Part shown: piece by piece, positions 56,805 through 64,000 of the stretch
Layout: each line of letters starts with the position of its first letter
Numbering within the stretch: position 1 is the first letter of the stretch
NCBI RefSeq assembly: GCF_964340395.1
Contig: NC_135557.1
Span: forward strand, 13,493,546-13,557,545
DNA: 64,000 nucleotides
Direction of reading: 5' to 3'
From: Glandiceps talaboti
Taxonomy: Eukaryota > Hemichordata > Enteropneusta > Spengelidae
Program-made: the position numbers and the translations under genes
The notes under the pieces: model-generated
Told to the model about the DNA's origin: nothing
Databases searched by the model: none
Seen by the model: the letters and a program-made list of their open reading frames with translations, nothing else

Positions 56805-57935
56805 TTAGTCCACTTCCTGCATTCTTATGCATTCTCTGCAGTCACCAGAGCACGTTTCACTTTTCCCATCTTCAAATCCAGAGTCTGTGTCACATGACGC
56901 ATCACCCAGTCTGTTGGGGAAGAAGATGGAGTCCACTGCACGAGTAACCGATGGATGGCACCTTATGATCTCTACCATTTCGTCTTCTACTACTGCATGG
57001 GAGTCGGAACAGAATGATTTGTCTTCCTTGTTGAGGTAGGACGAGTGGACGTCTGCCAAGACCAGCTGAGACAGAATGGTAGTAAACTCATCCACGTTTT
57101 CTGGCGCACCACATTTGACCATGAAACTTGCAATGGCATCCACAATTTCATCTTTGATGTTCTGCCAAGCAATACCACTGATTCGTGCAATCGTCTCATT
57201 AGTCTTCTTGAAAGCAGACTGGGTAAGTTCTTTGAAATAAGCATCTCGCAGAAAAAGTTCGTTCTTAGGTGCTATCATGAATCTCTGTCCTTTGACCTTG
57301 GAAGAGTAGAAAGGTTGGTCGAGTTTTTGACATATGTCAAATGACAGGGCTTGTATGTGATCCAGCCCCATGATGTTAGTGCAGTAGTACACGGATTCGA
57401 AATACGACAGCATGTAGAATGTGTCAGTGTAGCATTCTGACAATCTATGGACAACGAAACTATAATGCGACCCATGGTCGAATACAACTTCTCCAGTCAG
57501 GACAATGGCAGCCAGCGTTTTATCAGCAGGAGCACGTGTTAAGAAGCGCTGTTTCATTGCAGAGTAGATGTACTTAGTTAAATGAGGCCAGTGCCAAGTC
57601 TCGGACGTCTCGTTTTTTGGACATTTCAAGGAAAATGGATTTCTGCAGTATTTGCCATCACAGGACACGACAAAGTCTCCATCTGCATTCATCAGACAAT
57701 CAATGACAATACCAGAGAATGCAGGAGTAACGACAACCTCACCAAGAGATGTAGCTTCTTGCCAATCAGTCAACATTGTGCCTTTTGGTAGATCTCTTTG
57801 CATTACGTCGAGAAAATGGATGTCTTTTCCCACCAAATGTCTGGTCTGCTGCGATGGAAGCTTCCACATTTCATCATTAAAGTCATCACTGTGGAATGAG
57901 CAGAACACTTTTTCTAATTCACTTCTGTTGGCCAT
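56805..57935 (-). CDS. FCSFH-family accessory protein, copy 2 (376 aa)
   Basis: Second copy of the 51012 gene, same length, twelve amino-acid differences by eye, several in the C-terminal tail (for instance GDASCDTDSGFEDGK against GYASRDTDFRFEDGK). Same promoter (TATAAATGG on the minus strand, 57972-57980). On its promoter side a perfect 40-bp palindrome (58108-58147) separates it from the divergent 58224 gene, so the two may share regulation. Confidence 0.75.
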   Translation of the reverse strand: MANRSELEKVFCSFHSDDFNDEMWKLPSQQTRHLVGKDIHFLDVMQRDLPKGTMLTDWQEATSLGEVVVTPAFSGIVIDCLMNADGDFVVSCDGKYCRNPFSLKCPKNETSETWHWPHLTKYIYSAMKQRFLTRAPADKTLAAIVLTGEVVFDHGSHYSFVVHRLSECYTDTFYMLSYFESVYYCTNIMGLDHIQALSFDICQKLDQPFYSSKVKGQRFMIAPKNELFLRDAYFKELTQSAFKKTNETIARISGIAWQNIKDEIVDAIASFMVKCGAPENVDEFTTILSQLVLADVHSSYLNKEDKSFCSDSHAVVEDEMVEIIRCHPSVTRAVDSIFFPNRLGDASCDTDSGFEDGKSETCSGDCRECIRMQEVD

Positions 57936-58107
57936 GTTTGTCAGAATGACCAGCCACCTTCAATCTGCCTCCATTTATAGACCCCTGACGTGACCAAAGG
58001 TAAATAGTGACGTCACGATTCATCCACGACAAGAGAAGTACGTCATTTTTGTACAAGATTCAACGTCATGATTTTTGTACAGTACGAGTTTAACATTCAA
58101 TGGTGCT

Positions 58108-58147
58108 TGACGTCACGTAACTTGGCTAGCCAAGTTACGTGACGTCA
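58108..58147. promoter_or_regulatory. Perfect 40-bp palindrome with CRE ends
   Basis: Arm TGACGTCACGTAACTTGG, centre CTAG, then the exact reverse complement. Each end is a TGACGTCA (CRE/ATF) site. It lies 20 nt before the TATA box of the 58224 gene and between two divergent genes. The matching place in the left duplicate (about 52313-52348) is degraded. Could be a bidirectional promoter element or a replication-origin palindrome. Confidence 0.8.
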
Positions 58148-58223
58148 TAGTTTTCTTCTACCAACAGTATAAATGTGAAGATTTGACACTCTTAGGTCAA
58201 TGTTCATGTCTTAGCTCAAGAAA

Positions 58224-58931
58224 ATGGATCGAATGGAAGAATACCACAATACATTTTTTTGCACTTACCATCATGCAGTAGGATTGGAAGGTACCAACAA
58301 TACTGGTCTCATTTCGAAACATGTTGAAGGAGGACAAATCCCTTACTTAGACAACATGATCAACGAGATGACGTCACCATCGATGGTTGAGCGTATAGAC
58401 AATGAAAGAGAGGATGACATGATGGTCACATTAGCATTTCAAGGTATAAAACTGGAATGCTTTATGAACGAGTATGGGGATTTTGTCCTAGCGAAAAACG
58501 GACGGCTGTTCGAAAATCCTTTCTCTTTTTCTTGTGAAATGAACAAGACAACAAATACTTGGCCGTTGCCTTCTCTTAGTCGTGTCCTGTACAAGAAACT
58601 CCAGCAGACGTTCAAATACACGAAAGAAGAAGACGACAAGGTCTTGGCAGTATTAGTCATTGGGGAAGCGTTGTACACAGAAGAGCTCACGTACCAATTT
58701 GTGGTTCACCGTGTTTCTGTGCTGAGAGAGTCTTATCATGAGTTCGACACAATGTCCTATAGTGACTCAGTGTGCTTTTCACATCACATCTTGGGGTTGG
58801 AACACATTCCTCCTTTTACATATGATTCCAGCAAATGCCTGTGTAGTGACAGAAAAAGAAGATACCGTCTGATGACTGTGCCTAGGCATGCTGTGTTACT
58901 TAGTGAATTCAAGTTCCAGTTGCTGTTTTGA
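58224..58931 (+). CDS. FCTYHH-family accessory protein without RING (235 aa)
   Basis: 235 residues. Starts FFCTYHHAVG and follows the same plan as the genes at 51012/56805 and 60669: SKHVEGGQIPYLDNM, YGDFVLAKNGRLFENPFS, FVVHRVS and HHILGLEHIP. It ends soon after this shared domain with a basic RKRRYRLM segment. TATA box at 58168, ATG 56 nt later; AATAAA at about 58937. It is the intact version of the relic at 52386. Function unknown. Confidence 0.75.
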   Translation: MDRMEEYHNTFFCTYHHAVGLEGTNNTGLISKHVEGGQIPYLDNMINEMTSPSMVERIDNEREDDMMVTLAFQGIKLECFMNEYGDFVLAKNGRLFENPFSFSCEMNKTTNTWPLPSLSRVLYKKLQQTFKYTKEEDDKVLAVLVIGEALYTEELTYQFVVHRVSVLRESYHEFDTMSYSDSVCFSHHILGLEHIPPFTYDSSKCLCSDRKRRYRLMTVPRHAVLLSEFKFQLLF

Positions 58932-59504
58932 AAAGCAATAAAGCTTTATTTACAATTAACTACAAACTACATGTTTGGTCGTTTTGTCTCCAAAGAGTGT
59001 TGTGTGTCACATGTCAATTCACTTTCACCAATATGCAAATGGGAGTTGGGTGATTCATGACTTGTCACATGGTAGTTCATTGGACACATAATTGTTTTGC
59101 GCCAGTGAAAACTCACATTTCATTGGACACAAATATTTTGTGACAGTTAAAACTCACATAATTCATGTGACACATTCCTACTTTACGAAAGCTACACCAA
59201 TGACACACAATTTGCCAAATTTGTTCAATGTGGTTTTTTTTGTTGACTAGTGTGATCGCATGCCTTCTATAGCAAGGAGAGTTAAGTAATTTTTTAACAT
59301 AGGACTACGGGAAAAAAAAATCATTTTTTAGAAGGGGTAAGGGAGATTTTGTCAAAATTTTTAAAAAACCCCGAATTTTGCAATTTGAAAATGACCCTTA
59401 AAAATTGCATTAGTATTGTTTATAAAACAAAAGAGTAAGACAAAGCGTTTCTAATTAATAAATTTTATTAATACATATGTCTTGAACATGAACAAGAACA
59501 ACAA
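58932..59504. other. Intergenic region with repeat-like motifs
   Basis: No gene. 58990-59180 repeats ATATGCAAATGGGAGTTGGG and AATTCATTGGACACA strings seen at 52715-52800 and in the 279-bp units, and 59342-59405 holds a single copy of the element shared by both arrays. Confidence 0.7.
59342..59405 (+). repeat. Single copy of the shared array element
   Basis: TTTTTAAAAAACCCCGAATT followed by TTGCAATTTGAAAATGACCC matches the 279-bp unit on this strand (for example 52994-53046) and, reversed, the start of the 311-bp unit (44005-44055). Confidence 0.75.
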
Positions 59505-60365
59505 TTACGTGTATATTCTATGAGGAGTGTACCACGACCTACAGACCGGGCACGTTAACATCTGTCTTTCGGACTCTGCTACACGGAACAGTCTTTGGTG
59601 GCAGTTGTCACAAAAAGCATGACCACACTCTCCAAATACTGAAACAATGTCTGAATAACAGATCTTGCACGTGAACCTCTCTTTTACAATGTCCGAATCC
59701 ATTTTGGTTTCAGTGATGTTGACTGTGTTGATGGACGGCATGTTCAGATCGTCGTCGTCTGCCCACTCACACACCTCGATTATGGTATTGACACGTTCCT
59801 TAAGTTCTGCTAGCACGGAGGACTTCTTCACCAAACCTTCGAGATGTCTGTCGACTTCGTATATGTAAGCAGCATGATTACTGGTGCAGTACGCGTATGA
59901 GACTGCTTCTTGCGTCATTGGTGTCCAGTCAGGCTCGAATACCTTGAGACACATGCAATACAGGCTGACAAAGATCACGTACTTGACCCTTTCGTCGTAA
60001 GTGATGAAGATTGTTTGACTGCTGTCTTTGTACACTTTCTTGCAAATTGCATTGAAAATATCGAAGTGTCTGCCTCTGTTTCTTGTGACGTCATTGACCA
60101 TCCTTCGCACCCCGTCGACCATAGACTGTAGTAGCAGATTCGATGATCTCTTGAAGCACCTGGCAGATTTCTTCGAATTAAGGTAGTGACCTAGTAGTAA
60201 CTTTGATGTGCTAGTGTTGATTACTTCACTGAACGTTTGGACGGTGTAATCGCATTTTTTGCAGAACATAGCCCCTTGACGTAGTGTGTCTATGTAGAGG
60301 GCATTGTCTTTCATGAGCACTATGTCTCCCTGTGGACGAGAGAACACCATTTGTCGATGAGCCAT
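59505..60365 (-). CDS. RING-finger protein with possible degenerate BIR (IAP-like)
   Basis: 286 residues. C-terminal C3HC4 RING: C233, C236, C247, H249, C252, C255, C272, C275. An N-terminal CKKC (about 33-36) followed at a distance by His and Cys (GHYLNSKKSARC) is a loose match to a BIR zinc pattern, so an inhibitor-of-apoptosis relative is possible, as such genes occur in mollusc herpesviruses; the BIR part is weak. The RING suggests E3 ubiquitin ligase activity. Leftward TATA (complement of CATATATAAAGG near 60400) precedes the ATG. CRE-type TGACGTCA sites lie upstream. Confidence 0.8.
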   Translation of the reverse strand: MAHRQMVFSRPQGDIVLMKDNALYIDTLRQGAMFCKKCDYTVQTFSEVINTSTSKLLLGHYLNSKKSARCFKRSSNLLLQSMVDGVRRMVNDVTRNRGRHFDIFNAICKKVYKDSSQTIFITYDERVKYVIFVSLYCMCLKVFEPDWTPMTQEAVSYAYCTSNHAAYIYEVDRHLEGLVKKSSVLAELKERVNTIIEVCEWADDDDLNMPSINTVNITETKMDSDIVKERFTCKICYSDIVSVFGECGHAFCDNCHQRLFRVAESERQMLTCPVCRSWYTPHRIYT

Positions 60366-60668
60366 AGTGGAGGAAGTGATTGGTGGACGTCAAAGACGCC
60401 ATATATAAAGGGTCTGTGTGACGTCATATCAAAAAGTTTGTCGTCAGGATTTTTGCTTGAAAATAACGACGTCATAGTTATGTGTGGTGACTAGTTAATA
60501 TTACGACGTCATTATATCTCTACTACCTTCGACAAAATACTGAAAAGCAATCATCGTGACGTCGTAAATGTCTTGTCTTGACGTCATCATGTTCATTCCG
60601 AAACACTATAAATAACGAGGTTGAACACTGTAAAAGTCAATTTGCTTTCCATTAACGAAAAAAATAAA

Positions 60669-61538
60669 ATGGACATAAACAAAGTATTCAGTGATAAATT
60701 ATTCTGTACATATCACCATGGATTTGGGATTGGCACTAGACTTAACACAGGACAGATTTCCAAGCATGTTCTTGGTAGAGATATTAGATATATGGACAGT
60801 ATGGTGAAAGAGCTGACATCGCCATCGATAGTTCAGTGTAGAAATACTAAAAACGAAGAGGACGCACACGACGAAAAAGTTATGAATATCGAATGCTTCA
60901 TGAACAAATACGGCGATTACGTCTTGGCAAGGGACGGATTCTTGTATGAAAATCCCTTCTCCACCGGTTGTCCTGTGAACAACTCGTATAACATTTGGCC
61001 TTTGTGCACTCATGAGAAGGCGAGAACAAACAATGGGCTACAGAATAATATCACTGAAGCCATCTATAGGAAAATGGAACGGATATTCAACAATACCAGA
61101 GAGGATATGGAAAATTTGAATGCACTATTGGTCATTGCAGAAATCTATGCAGATTTGCAACCGGTCAAATTCTACTGTGTTGTTCATCGTATTGCCCTAT
61201 TGATGGAATCTTCCGACCAGTTCCGCACAGTGTCGCATGAAGAATTGCAATTTTTAGCGAATCACATCATGGGGTTCAATTCTACAAGTGACGCGGTAAA
61301 GTTCAGTGTTTTTAACAGTGTCGATAAAGATGTTACAAAACGAAAGAAAGAAGATTTTCAATCGGACAATTCAAATTTATTCACGTGTAGGATCTGCTTT
61401 TCCAACAACGTTTCGGTAGTGGGTGTAAAGTGTGGCCATCTTGTTTGCACACATTGTTACACCAATCTGAAAACGAAAGAGTTGAAGTGTCCATTTTGCA
61501 GGGAAATATTCGTACCTTGTCAAATGTTTTACAGTTAA
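60669..61538 (+). CDS. FCTYHH-family protein with C-terminal RING (E3 ligase-like)
   Basis: 289 residues from the ATG at 60669; an in-frame ATG at 60621 lies only 14 nt after the TATA box (60607) and is probably upstream of, or at, the transcript start. The N-terminal domain (FCTYHHGFG, SKHVLGRDIRYMDSM, YGDYVLARDGFLYENPFS, CVVHRIA) is that of the 58224 and 376-aa genes. C-terminal RING: C240, C243, C255, H257, C260, C263, C274, C277. Likely a ubiquitin ligase whose N-terminal domain selects the target. Five or more CRE-like sites lie in the promoter. Confidence 0.8.
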   Translation: MDINKVFSDKLFCTYHHGFGIGTRLNTGQISKHVLGRDIRYMDSMVKELTSPSIVQCRNTKNEEDAHDEKVMNIECFMNKYGDYVLARDGFLYENPFSTGCPVNNSYNIWPLCTHEKARTNNGLQNNITEAIYRKMERIFNNTREDMENLNALLVIAEIYADLQPVKFYCVVHRIALLMESSDQFRTVSHEELQFLANHIMGFNSTSDAVKFSVFNSVDKDVTKRKKEDFQSDNSNLFTCRICFSNNVSVVGVKCGHLVCTHCYTNLKTKELKCPFCREIFVPCQMFYS

Positions 61539-61896
61539 GACGAGTAATTCTTGCTTCATGACGCTAATTTGATATGAGTTGGTACGAAAAGTGTGACGAC
61601 ATATACATGACGTCAAGACTTTTGTTTGAAAATAATGAAATAGAGAACAGTGAATCGTTGTGAACAAGTCATGTTTAAAGAATTTGATTGTTTGTTTGTT
61701 TTAAAGTTTTTTTAATGAAATAAAATAGCATCTGCCGAATTTCATTCATGCTTGTGCACGCATTTTCACATATGTGTATGTTTTATTTCGTGTGTTTAGC
61801 TAAGCCTGAGACATGCAATGTGTAACGGCATATACGAAAAAAAAGACATTGATTCAGAATAAAAAATGGTTTTATTGTCCGTATATATGCTTCCCG

Positions 61897-62817
61897 TTAA
61901 CCAATGTGGTCAGTCAAAGGGTTGACGTCCGTAATGGTGTTGTTGCGACGAGTTATTGATTGGTTTGTTGGTTGATTCATCGCGTTCCTGAATATATGAC
62001 GTCGGCTACAGAAAGTGTGTCCGGTGTTGTGTTTATGTGCTTTAGTTTTAGGGTCCATTTTGTGCACCATGTATCTGACTTCACACAGAAGTAAAGCAAG
62101 TTCTTCGAAAATAACACCCAATGCGTTTTTTATCAACGGCCAACATCTAGTCAAGATTACAATAAGTAAAATGCCTGTTTTGAGCATGAAGTCGAAAAAA
62201 TACTGCAGTCCCACTATGGCGCAGATGTCACTTGCAAAGGTGGGTTTGCAGTCTCCGTGAACCGATATCCAAAATATCCATTTCAATGGGTAATACAGTA
62301 GGTATCGCGTAAGGGTAATAGACTTATACCATTTCAAGTCCTTGCAAACGAAACCTTCCCCAGTTGCTCTCTGGAACCAGTATTTCAAATCGTCCAACCA
62401 CGTTTTTACATCGCGACATCCATGTTTCGATTTGACAGCCGCCATAGCATTAAAAACGCCAATGTGCCAATCGATTCCAGAGCGAGGCAGTCTTCGAGAG
62501 AGACATTTACCGAAATGATTTTTCCACGAACAGTTTTTCGTCCATTTCACTACTCTTACCACCGGATTGATTATCTTGCGTAGAAGACGGACGATGGCTT
62601 TTAGTGCGACTCCCAGTGCGTGAATTATCTCGCGGAAAGCCCTGCTTGCAAACGATCCAACAACGCACACTCCCGAAACAACGAGAGCAATAAATAAATA
62701 CGGTTTCCATGGTGCAAAATTATAAATGGACAGACAGGCTTTCGCTATCCAGCGACGGGGATTCATACGTTTATTTACTTTCCTTCTGTACGATTTGAAC
62801 TTTGCGGTCGGAGACAT
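61897..62817 (-). CDS. Multipass membrane protein, basic
   Basis: 306 residues. Basic N-terminus (KFKSYRRKVNKRMNPRR), membrane segments at about 38-60 (YLFIALVVSGVCVVGSFA), a possible amphipathic helix pair (ALGVALKAIVRLLRKIINPV), about 175-193 (LLYYPLKWIFWISV) and about 205-240 (FFDFMLKTGILLIVILTRC). The C-terminus is polar. No N-terminal cleaved signal. Multipass herpesvirus envelope proteins such as gM have a comparable role, but it has fewer helices and no shared motif. Lies divergent from terminase exon 1. Confidence 0.75.
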   Translation of the reverse strand: MSPTAKFKSYRRKVNKRMNPRRWIAKACLSIYNFAPWKPYLFIALVVSGVCVVGSFASRAFREIIHALGVALKAIVRLLRKIINPVVRVVKWTKNCSWKNHFGKCLSRRLPRSGIDWHIGVFNAMAAVKSKHGCRDVKTWLDDLKYWFQRATGEGFVCKDLKWYKSITLTRYLLYYPLKWIFWISVHGDCKPTFASDICAIVGLQYFFDFMLKTGILLIVILTRCWPLIKNALGVIFEELALLLCEVRYMVHKMDPKTKAHKHNTGHTFCSRRHIFRNAMNQPTNQSITRRNNTITDVNPLTDHIG

Positions 62818-62945
62818 GATTATCCTTTCCCCACTGTGTCGTGTGCTGCATGTGCATATGAAATAATTGAGAGAACAAATGGAGTCGTGTATTTATGAGT
62901 ACTTTAAACAGACGTAGATATACATTTTTTTTCTTTTTTCGTTGG

Positions 62946-63722
62946 ATGTATGAAATGAAATTCCCACCTCATAAATCGCGAGTGGTAAGTGCGCCCTCAT
63001 ATGACGACATTCTACACCAAACGAAGGCAACGGATAACCCTTTCGTGAGAGACGCAAAGAGATTGAAACTATTGGTTGAAACAGATTTGCAAAAGTCAGA
63101 ACGTCTACAAGGACTGTTTTTGAGAAAGCACACCTACAACGAAAATGCCAATTTTAATGAAGGTAATGACGTCGGAGCACGTTTAAATTGTATCAAACAG
63201 ATGATAAAAACCGTTGAAATCCTCTGCCGTGAACGAAATTGTACTTTCGAACCCTTTCAGACGTGCATGTATAGAGCCATAATTTTGAGTCGTCTCAGAC
63301 ACGTGTTTGGTGACGAGGCAAAGAAATATTTTGTTGACGTGATGAAACTGTTAGGTATGGTGTCGGAAAACTTTGACGAACAGACAGCCGACAGATCGTC
63401 TCTGTTTGAATTACAAAGAAAGATCGAAGAATACGATCAGAAATTCATAGTGACAATGGTGCCACGTCGTAGCGGAAAAAACGCTGCCGGTCAGATCGTC
63501 ACGACTGCACTGCTTTTGTACGAACCCAATGCTTCCGTCGTAATATGGGCCCAGGATTTAAACTGTGCCGTTTTAAATAAAGAAGTCATTGCTGAAAACC
63601 TGTCGATGTTGAAATCCAAAATTGGTTTACCGTTTCAATTTCGTGTGGTGAGCGATTCCGTTATCGTCGTTCAACCCAGTGGACGTAAGAGTCGTTTAAG
63701 AGTTAAACCAAACTCACCGGCC
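62946..63722 (+). CDS. Terminase large subunit, exon 1 (Walker A)
   Basis: 259 codons from the ATG at 62946, preferred over 62895 because a TATTTATG box lies at 62889-62896. It contains the herpesvirus terminase ATPase loop VPRRSGKN (residues 171-178 by my count, Lys at the P-loop; Asn replaces the usual Thr/Ser) and following strands (ALLLYEPNASVVIWAQD). The frame ends at a consensus donor GCC|GTAAGT (63723), phase 0, just where the HSV-1 UL15 intron falls, ahead of Walker B. The next matching exon in this window is at 22765. Downstream exons, if cis, lie beyond 64000. Confidence 0.85.
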
Positions 63723-63837
63723 GTAAGTATTGTCTTGCTATAGTATCATTGGCTATTTTAAAACAAAAACAAAAACAAAACAAAACAGAGTAGTTGCATG
63801 TCTACAATACAAAGAATAAAACAAGGTCGTAAATTAG

Positions 63838-63847
63838 TATAAATGAG
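63838..63847 (+). promoter_or_regulatory. TATA box, TATAAATGAG type
   Basis: TATAAATGAG 51 nt upstream of the ATG at 63889, identical to that at 42398; it lies inside the presumed terminase intron. Confidence 0.6.
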
Positions 63848-63888
63848 TATTGGCTCTTCATTTCTCGACACTTACTGAAAAACTAGAG

Positions 63889-64000
63889 ATGGAGCAACAC
63901 CGACAAAACCATAGACGCAAGAATGCAAACCCAAAGAAGTTTCACAAGAGTTTAACGAAACCATCACTTGATTTTCGACCTGTTATCGATAGAAAAGCCA
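63889..64000 (+). CDS. Partial gene within terminase intron 1
   Basis: 37 codons, open to the window end, basic (QNHRRKNANPKKFHK). Start context is gATGG with a TATA box 51 nt upstream. It lies after the exon 1 donor on the same strand, so it is a gene nested in the intron, as found in other herpesviruses. Too short for identification. Confidence 0.55.
   Translation, partial: MEQHRQNHRRKNANPKKFHKSLTKPSLDFRPVIDRKA

Noticed and set aside
62895-62945. Longer N-terminus for terminase exon 1
   Set aside because: The ATG at 62895 overlaps the TATTTATG box itself; a Phe run results. The ATG at 62946 fits better.

Overview
The window looks like part of a large, compact double-stranded DNA virus genome of the order Herpesvirales. 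The best fit is a mollusc or other invertebrate herpesvirus (Malacoherpesviridae-like). An endogenous copy in an animal genome cannot be excluded. The main evidence is a herpesvirus-type terminase large subunit in several exons, with the Walker A part separate from the Walker B and nuclease parts. Supporting evidence is a family B DNA polymerase, a candidate capsid protease/scaffold protein, many single-pass glycoproteins, RING and BTB host-interaction proteins, tightly packed genes on both strands with their own TATA boxes, and long repeat arrays. Family and species are inferred; no database was searched.

Layout. 0.2-6.7 kb: a leftward block of four packed genes, including the candidate protease/scaffold and a possible triplex-like neighbour. 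6.7-9.3 kb: three membrane or secreted proteins. 9.4-14.5 kb: a small spliced gene, a divergent DNA polymerase, an RLIG1-type RNA ligase and a secreted cystine-knot (CTCK, bursicon/gremlin-like) protein. 14.6-20.7 kb: a 2058-residue coiled-coil protein. 20.9-24.7 kb: an OTU-type protease, a Cys/His-rich protein ending its finger in VCRLTGR, and terminase exons 2 and 3 with an antisense gene nested in the intron. 24.8-43.8 kb: mostly unrecognised larger proteins, two BTB proteins, an EGF-like membrane glycoprotein and a CRE-rich repeat region.

43.8-61.5 kb is plastic accessory sequence. It holds a 311-bp tandem array, a pair of mosaic genes sharing one promoter and leader, an intron-containing tRNA-Tyr gene, a tandemly duplicated 280-aa gene, and a segmental duplication (376-aa genes at 51.0 and 56.8 kb) on either side of a 13-copy 279-bp array. 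It also has a decayed gene copy, a perfect 40-bp palindrome and two RING-finger proteins. 61.9-64.0 kb holds a multipass membrane protein, terminase exon 1 and the start of a gene lying in the intron that follows it.

Most striking points: terminase exon 1 lies about 39 kb to the right of its matching exons 2-3 on the same strand, so ordinary cis-splicing within this window cannot join them; the virus-borne tRNA-Tyr keeps a canonical intron and Pol III signals; there is a secreted cystine-knot hormone-like protein; and a short AT-rich/CCCC element is shared, in opposite orientations, by both long tandem arrays. About half of the genes have no recognisable function and are described only by what can be seen.
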